A DNA stretch of 64,000 nt, from positions 11,346,001 through 11,410,000 of the forward strand of contig NZ_CP061913.1 of NCBI RefSeq assembly GCF_019904175.1. The letters are read 5' to 3'. The notes under the pieces are model-generated. The model made no database searches. It was not told where the DNA came from and saw nothing but the letters and a program-made list of their open reading frames with translations. How positions within the stretch are numbered: position 1 is the stretch's first letter; each line of letters starts with the position of its first letter. Positions 60,218-64,000 of this stretch are shown here, piece after piece. Origin of the DNA: Dactylosporangium vinaceum. Its GTDB lineage: Bacteria; Actinomycetota; Actinomycetes; Mycobacteriales; Micromonosporaceae. A program made the position numbers and the translations under genes.

Positions 60218-61438
60218 TCAGGCGGTAGCCGGCCCATCGTCGAGGCGGTCGGTGCCGGGCAGTGTGATGGTGATCGAGGTGCCCTGTCCGGGTGTGCTGC
60301 GTAGGTGCATGCTGCCGTGGTGGCGGGCGATGATCTGTTGCGTGATGGTCAGGCCGAGGCCGATACCCGGAACGTGGTGGTGGCGGGCGTGGGCGCCGCG
60401 GTAGAACGGCGTGCCGAGCTGAGCGAGTTCGTCGGCGGGGATGCCGACGCCGTGGTCGATGACGGTCAGGTGCGGCTGCGGGGTAGCGCTGACCTGGACT
60501 TCGATAGCGGTTGGGGTTGGGCTGAACAGCTCGGCGTTGGTCAGGATGTTGTCGACAGCGATGTGCAGCTGTGCTGTGTTGCCGTGGACCGGCACCGGCT
60601 CGGCTGGTAGGTCCAGGTGGACCGGGTGGGCGGTTCCTGCGCGGCGGGCGCAGCTGGCGCGGACCAGGCCGGCCAGGTCGAGCAGTTCCATGTTGGTGTG
60701 ATCGCTGGTGGCGGCGGCATCGGCGGCGAGGATGAGCTGGTCGACGGTGCGGCACAGGCGTCGGACGTTGCGGTTGATCGGCTCGAGCAGCGGCCGGTAG
60801 CGGGGCGCGAGCGCGTCGGGGTCATCGGCGATGACTTCCAGGTAGCCCTGGATCGTGGTGACCGGTGTGCGGATCTCGTGGGAGATCTGGGCGACAAGGT
60901 TCTGTCGATACCGGGTGGCCTGGGCGATCAGCGGTTCGGCGTCCTGGAGGGTTTGCCGCACCTGCAGTTCTTGGTCGAGGTGGGCGGCGATGGCGGCCAG
61001 GATCGCCAGCACCCGGTCGTGGTCCTGGGCGATGGTGGTGTTCAGCACGCACAGGGTGCCCACCGGTGTCCCGTCGGTGTGCAGCGGTACACCGACGAAG
61101 CTGCGGATGCCCGGCGACCCGACCACCAGCGGGTGGGTGCGGAAGCGCGGGTCCCGGTGCGCGTCGGCGATGACCACCGGCGCGTCGGTGGTGACGACGA
61201 GGTCGCAGAAGGTGCCCTTGCGCGGCAGCGGTTGGGTGGCGTCGACGCCGACCGCGGCCAGGGTGTGCAGCCATTGGTCGTCGAGCATTCGCACAGCGGC
61301 GATCGGTGTCCGGCAGGCGTCGGCGAGCAGGGTGACCGTGTCGTGCAGGCGCATCGACATGCTCGCTGCGGCGCAGCGGCGGACCGCGTCACGGCGGGAC
61401 TGGGTGGTGCCGGTCAACGCGGTAGCCATCGAATCCAC
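60218..61438 (-). CDS. GAF-domain soluble sensor histidine kinase
   Basis: 406 aa without membrane helices. GAF domain about 30-165 ('TPIAAVRMLDDQWLHTLAAVG', 'VGVPLHTDGTPVGTLCVLN'), HisKA with H-box 'QISHEIRTPVTTIQGYLEV', HATPase with 'NILTNAELFSP', 'VIDHGVGIP', 'GIGLGLTITQQI'. The N-box motif is intact. No partner response regulator lies next to it, so it is an orphan. A cytosolic small-molecule or redox signal is likely (one Cys in the GAF, 'GTFCDLVV'). Confidence 0.9.
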   Translation of the reverse strand: MDSMATALTGTTQSRRDAVRRCAAASMSMRLHDTVTLLADACRTPIAAVRMLDDQWLHTLAAVGVDATQPLPRKGTFCDLVVTTDAPVVIADAHRDPRFRTHPLVVGSPGIRSFVGVPLHTDGTPVGTLCVLNTTIAQDHDRVLAILAAIAAHLDQELQVRQTLQDAEPLIAQATRYRQNLVAQISHEIRTPVTTIQGYLEVIADDPDALAPRYRPLLEPINRNVRRLCRTVDQLILAADAAATSDHTNMELLDLAGLVRASCARRAGTAHPVHLDLPAEPVPVHGNTAQLHIAVDNILTNAELFSPTPTAIEVQVSATPQPHLTVIDHGVGIPADELAQLGTPFYRGAHARHHHVPGIGLGLTITQQIIARHHGSMHLRSTPGQGTSITITLPGTDRLDDGPATA

Positions 61439-61897
61439 CTGAGGGTACGTCGCGGGGAAGTGGGCGGCTCACGTGCTCGTCACGGTGCCATGACTGAGCA
61501 TCGACCGACCGTGGGCCATCGGGAGTCGCTGGTCGGATGCCAGTTCGGTGCAATCCCCCGAGATGGTCGACCCGAGTCCGTACCGGCGAGTGCGCGCGAT
61601 TGGCTTCGTCGGTGGGCATCGACGCGCTCGTACGCGCCAGCCGCGTCGCCGGCAGCTGCATCGGTACGGTCGGGCTACGCCGAATCGTCAGCTCCGGTCT
61701 GCAAGGGGGCAACGGTCGACGACGACCATAGCGGCGGCGCGGCTGAGGCGGCAGTCGGCGAGGCGGTTCCAGTCTGAGGAGCCGCAACGCTATGTCCACC
61801 AGATGGTAACGACCTGTTGATCCGCCTGCCCGACGCGAGCGGACCACCTGGGGCGGCATGCTCGTCAGGCAGGTCATAGGACGTCGGGAGTGCAGGT
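61439..61897. other. Intergenic stretch, no gene seen
   Basis: About 460 bp between the divergent kinase and protease genes. Short frames on both strands have no family resemblance. The last 20 bases hold GGGAG as SD for the protease ATG at 61898. No clear hairpin or shared motif found. Confidence 0.6.
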
Positions 61898-63508
61898 ATG
61901 GCAAGGTTCGGTCGTTCGTTGCCGCGGGCGCGGCGGGCTAGCGTGGCATTCGCGCTGGCGGTACTGGCGTTCGCCGGAACCGTTGTCGTGGCGGGGTCGC
62001 CGGCGAGTGCGGCGGAGACGGGCTCGTCGGTGCTGGACGGCGCGGTGCTGCGGCCGAACGGGGCCAAGTGGAACGTCGAGTCCGGGGCGTACACCATGGC
62101 GGACATCAACGCCATCACCGGTGCGCAGCAGGTGTGGGGCATGACCGACAGCGCCGGGCGGAAACTCACCGGCGCCGGGGTGGGTGTCGCCCTCATCGAC
62201 TCGGGGATCGCGCCGGTTGCCGGGCTCGCCGACCCGGCGAAGGTGGCCAACGGGCCGGATCTGTCGTTCGAGTCGCAGACGCCGGGCCTGCGCTTCCGGG
62301 ATACATTCGGTCACGGCACGCACATGGCCGGCATCATCGCCGGCCGGGACCCCGCCACCCCGGACACCGCGCTCACCGACCCGTCCCGGTTCGCTGGCGT
62401 CGCCCCCGGCGCGCACCTGGTCAACCTCAAGGTCGCCGCGGCCGACGGCGCCGCCGACGTGTCACAGGTGATCGCCGCGATCGACTGGGCGGTCGCGCAC
62501 CGCGACGACCCCGGCCTGAACATCCGCGTCATCAACCTGTCCTACGGCACCGCCTCGACTCAGGACCCGCGCGTCGACCCGCTGTCGTACGCGGTCGAGG
62601 CGGCGTGGCGCAACGGCATCGTCGTGGTCGTCGCGGGCGGCAACGACGGCCCGGCCGCGACCCGGCTGACCATGCCGGCCCAGAACCCGTATGTGATCGC
62701 GGTCGGCGGCGCCGACCCGCAGCGCAAGGTCGACACGAAGGACGACACCGTCGGCGCGTTCAGCAGCCGCGGCAACGCCATCCGCCACGCCGACCTGCTC
62801 GCGCCCGGCCGGTCGGTCGCCTCGCTGCGTGACCCCGGCTCGACCATCGACGTCGCCTACCCGACCGGGCTGCTCACCGGCGATACCGCCGGGCGGTTCT
62901 TCCGCGGCAGCGGCACCTCCCAGGCCGCCGCCGTCACCTCCGGCGCCGCCGCGCTGCTACTGCAGCAGCGCCCGAACCTGACCCCCGACCAGGTGAAGAA
63001 GCTGCTCACCAGCACGGCCACGCCGCTCAAGGGCGCCGACCCGGTCAGTGCCGGCGCCGGCGAACTGGACATCGCCGCCGCCGCCCGGGCCGCAACCCCG
63101 CTCACCGCCCAGACGTTCCCGGCCGCGACCGGCACCGGCTCCCTCGAGCTCGCCCGCGGCGGCTCGCACGTCGCCGACCCGGTCAACGACATCGAACTCA
63201 CCGGTGAACAGGACATCATGGGCCGCGCCTGGAACCCGGCCACCTGGGCCCCGGCGGCCCTGGCCGGCACCGCGTGGAACGGCGGCACCTGGAACGGCAG
63301 TACCTGGACCGGCGCCGCCTGGACGGGCACACCGGCCACCGGCCTCACCTGGACCGCAGCGAACTGGACCGGCCGGACCTGGTCCGGGCAGTCCTGGTCA
63401 GGCCGGACCTGGAGCGATGCCGTCTGGGACGGCCGGACCTGGAGCGGCCGGACCTGGAGCGGGCGAACATGGTCGGGCCGCACCTGGAGCGGCACCGCCT
63501 GGACCTAG
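61898..63508 (+). CDS. Secreted S8 protease with tandem W-x-G C-terminal repeats
   Basis: 536 aa. Signal peptide with basic 'RSLPRARRAS', hydrophobic core and cleavage near 'SPASA'. The catalytic triad is D101 ('ALIDSGIAP'), H139 ('FGHGTHMAG') and S341 ('GSGTSQAAAVTSG'), with oxyanion N249. There is no I9 propeptide or PPC domain; the protease domain is unlike the seven large paralogs. From about residue 445 to the end, W residues recur every 5-6 positions in T-W-[SNT]-G units, about 16 copies. Tails of this type occur on a group of actinobacterial subtilases; role unknown, perhaps cell-wall or glycan contact. Confidence 0.9.
   Translation: MARFGRSLPRARRASVAFALAVLAFAGTVVVAGSPASAAETGSSVLDGAVLRPNGAKWNVESGAYTMADINAITGAQQVWGMTDSAGRKLTGAGVGVALIDSGIAPVAGLADPAKVANGPDLSFESQTPGLRFRDTFGHGTHMAGIIAGRDPATPDTALTDPSRFAGVAPGAHLVNLKVAAADGAADVSQVIAAIDWAVAHRDDPGLNIRVINLSYGTASTQDPRVDPLSYAVEAAWRNGIVVVVAGGNDGPAATRLTMPAQNPYVIAVGGADPQRKVDTKDDTVGAFSSRGNAIRHADLLAPGRSVASLRDPGSTIDVAYPTGLLTGDTAGRFFRGSGTSQAAAVTSGAAALLLQQRPNLTPDQVKKLLTSTATPLKGADPVSAGAGELDIAAAARAATPLTAQTFPAATGTGSLELARGGSHVADPVNDIELTGEQDIMGRAWNPATWAPAALAGTAWNGGTWNGSTWTGAAWTGTPATGLTWTAANWTGRTWSGQSWSGRTWSDAVWDGRTWSGRTWSGRTWSGRTWSGTAWT
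63225..63505 (+). repeat. Tandem W-x-G codon repeats
   Basis: Units of 15-18 bp, mostly ACCTGG-(AGC/TCC)-GG(C/G)-CGG, coding T-W-S-G-R. The last four units (63432-63490) are nearly identical in DNA, pointing to slippage-driven expansion. Confidence 0.8.
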
Positions 63509-63573
63509 ACCTCCGCACCGGCGCCGTCGGCAACCACCCGGCATGGCCGCTGTGGCGTGACGCCTGGGGCCGG

Positions 63574-64000
63574 TCACGGGTGTGCCGGGTCAGCTTCGGG
63601 GATGTAGGCGGCGGCGATGGGAGTGCGGACCGTCCAGCCCAGGCTGCGGTAGAGGTCGCGGCCCTGATCGGTGGCGACGAGGATGCCGTGGTGCAGGCCG
63701 AGCTCGGCGGCACGGTGGCTGAGGGCATGCATGACGGTGCGGCCGAGGCCGCGCCGGCGGTGCGCAGGGGCGGTCTCGACCTGGTCAATGATCCCGGCGT
63801 GGCCGACAGGTGCGAGCCGGCCCGAAGCGGCGACCTCGCCGGCGGCGTCGAGCACCGAGGCGACCACGACGTGCTCGCACACGGCGGTGCGGACGGTGTA
63901 CGGCGCCGGGGGTGCTGCGGGGCCGGCGGTGAATCGGGTCGTCATGAGATGGCCGGTGTCGGCCATGGTCCAGGCAGCGGGCAGTGCAGTGCGCAGGTCC
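63574..64000 (-). CDS. GNAT-family N-acetyltransferase, N-terminus off the right edge
   Basis: The frame is open from the window edge to the stop at 63574 (at least 141 codons). It carries the acetyl-CoA motif 'VETAPAHRRRGLGRTVMHAL' (the R-x-x-G-x-G/A pyrophosphate loop) and the C-terminal strand pattern 'GILVATDQGRDLYRSLGWTVR'. An internal ATG at 63966 is possible, but the upstream codons also read as protein ('ALPAAWTMADTGHLMTTRF'), so I treat it as truncated. Cytosolic acyltransferase; substrate unknown. Confidence 0.8.
   Translation of the reverse strand, partial: DLRTALPAAWTMADTGHLMTTRFTAGPAAPPAPYTVRTAVCEHVVVASVLDAAGEVAASGRLAPVGHAGIIDQVETAPAHRRRGLGRTVMHALSHRAAELGLHHGILVATDQGRDLYRSLGWTVRTPIAAAYIPEADPAHP

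Noticed and set aside
61537..61820. Small frames between the GAF kinase and the last S8 protease
   Set aside because: No SD, no family resemblance, overlapping frames on both strands.

Overview
The window is high-GC DNA from an actinomycete. Several features point that way: many GTG starts, genes coupled by 4-base ATGA/GTGA overlaps, ECF sigma factors, an MprAB/MmpL-type module, a DtxR/IdeR-like iron box and large secreted S8 proteases. Codon use and gene families resemble Micromonosporaceae, but I cannot fix the genus from sequence alone.

Left part (1-7.1 kb): a truncated SUFU-domain gene, an HTH/STAND ATPase with TPR repeats, a small lipoprotein, argS with a short membrane-protein gene, and a divergent pair made of an AhpD/CMD-family gene and an ECF41-like sigma factor with a SnoaL-type tail. 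The 110 bp between that pair carries two exact, divergent ECF41-type promoters.

Centre (7.2-38.7 kb): seven paralogous secreted S8 serine proteases. Each has a signal peptide, I9-like propeptide, catalytic domain, pre-peptidase C-terminal domain, Big/FN3 modules and five C-terminal 53-residue calcium-loop propeller blades. Five members also carry a central seven-blade FG-GAP domain; the two outermost members (first and last) lack it. Most have the same leader element, and the genes or convergent pairs end in related GC-rich hairpin terminators. An ECF sigma/ABC-transporter operon followed by an SDR gene lies between members 2 and 3.

Right part (38.9-64 kb): an MFS pump with its ArsR-like repressor and a perfect dyad operator; an MmpL transporter facing an MprAB-like two-component system; a 3' fragment of tRNA-Arg(ACG) that looks like an attachment-site scar; a BlaI/M56 pair; feoA-feoB-nifU under an iron box; a uppP remnant beside DedA and PAP2 genes; two secreted PF04185 phosphoesterases; a PadR-controlled ABC locus; a methyltransferase; a GAF histidine kinase; a further S8 protease with tandem W-x-G repeats; and a truncated GNAT gene. 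Three promoters in this part (DedA/PAP2, phosphoesterase/COG4705-like, methyltransferase) share an identical 15-bp dyad, CCTACA-N3-TGTAGG, which suggests a small envelope-related regulon.

The two most interesting unexplained signals are the co-located, leader-sharing seven-gene protease/propeller family and the CCTACA-N3-TGTAGG regulon.
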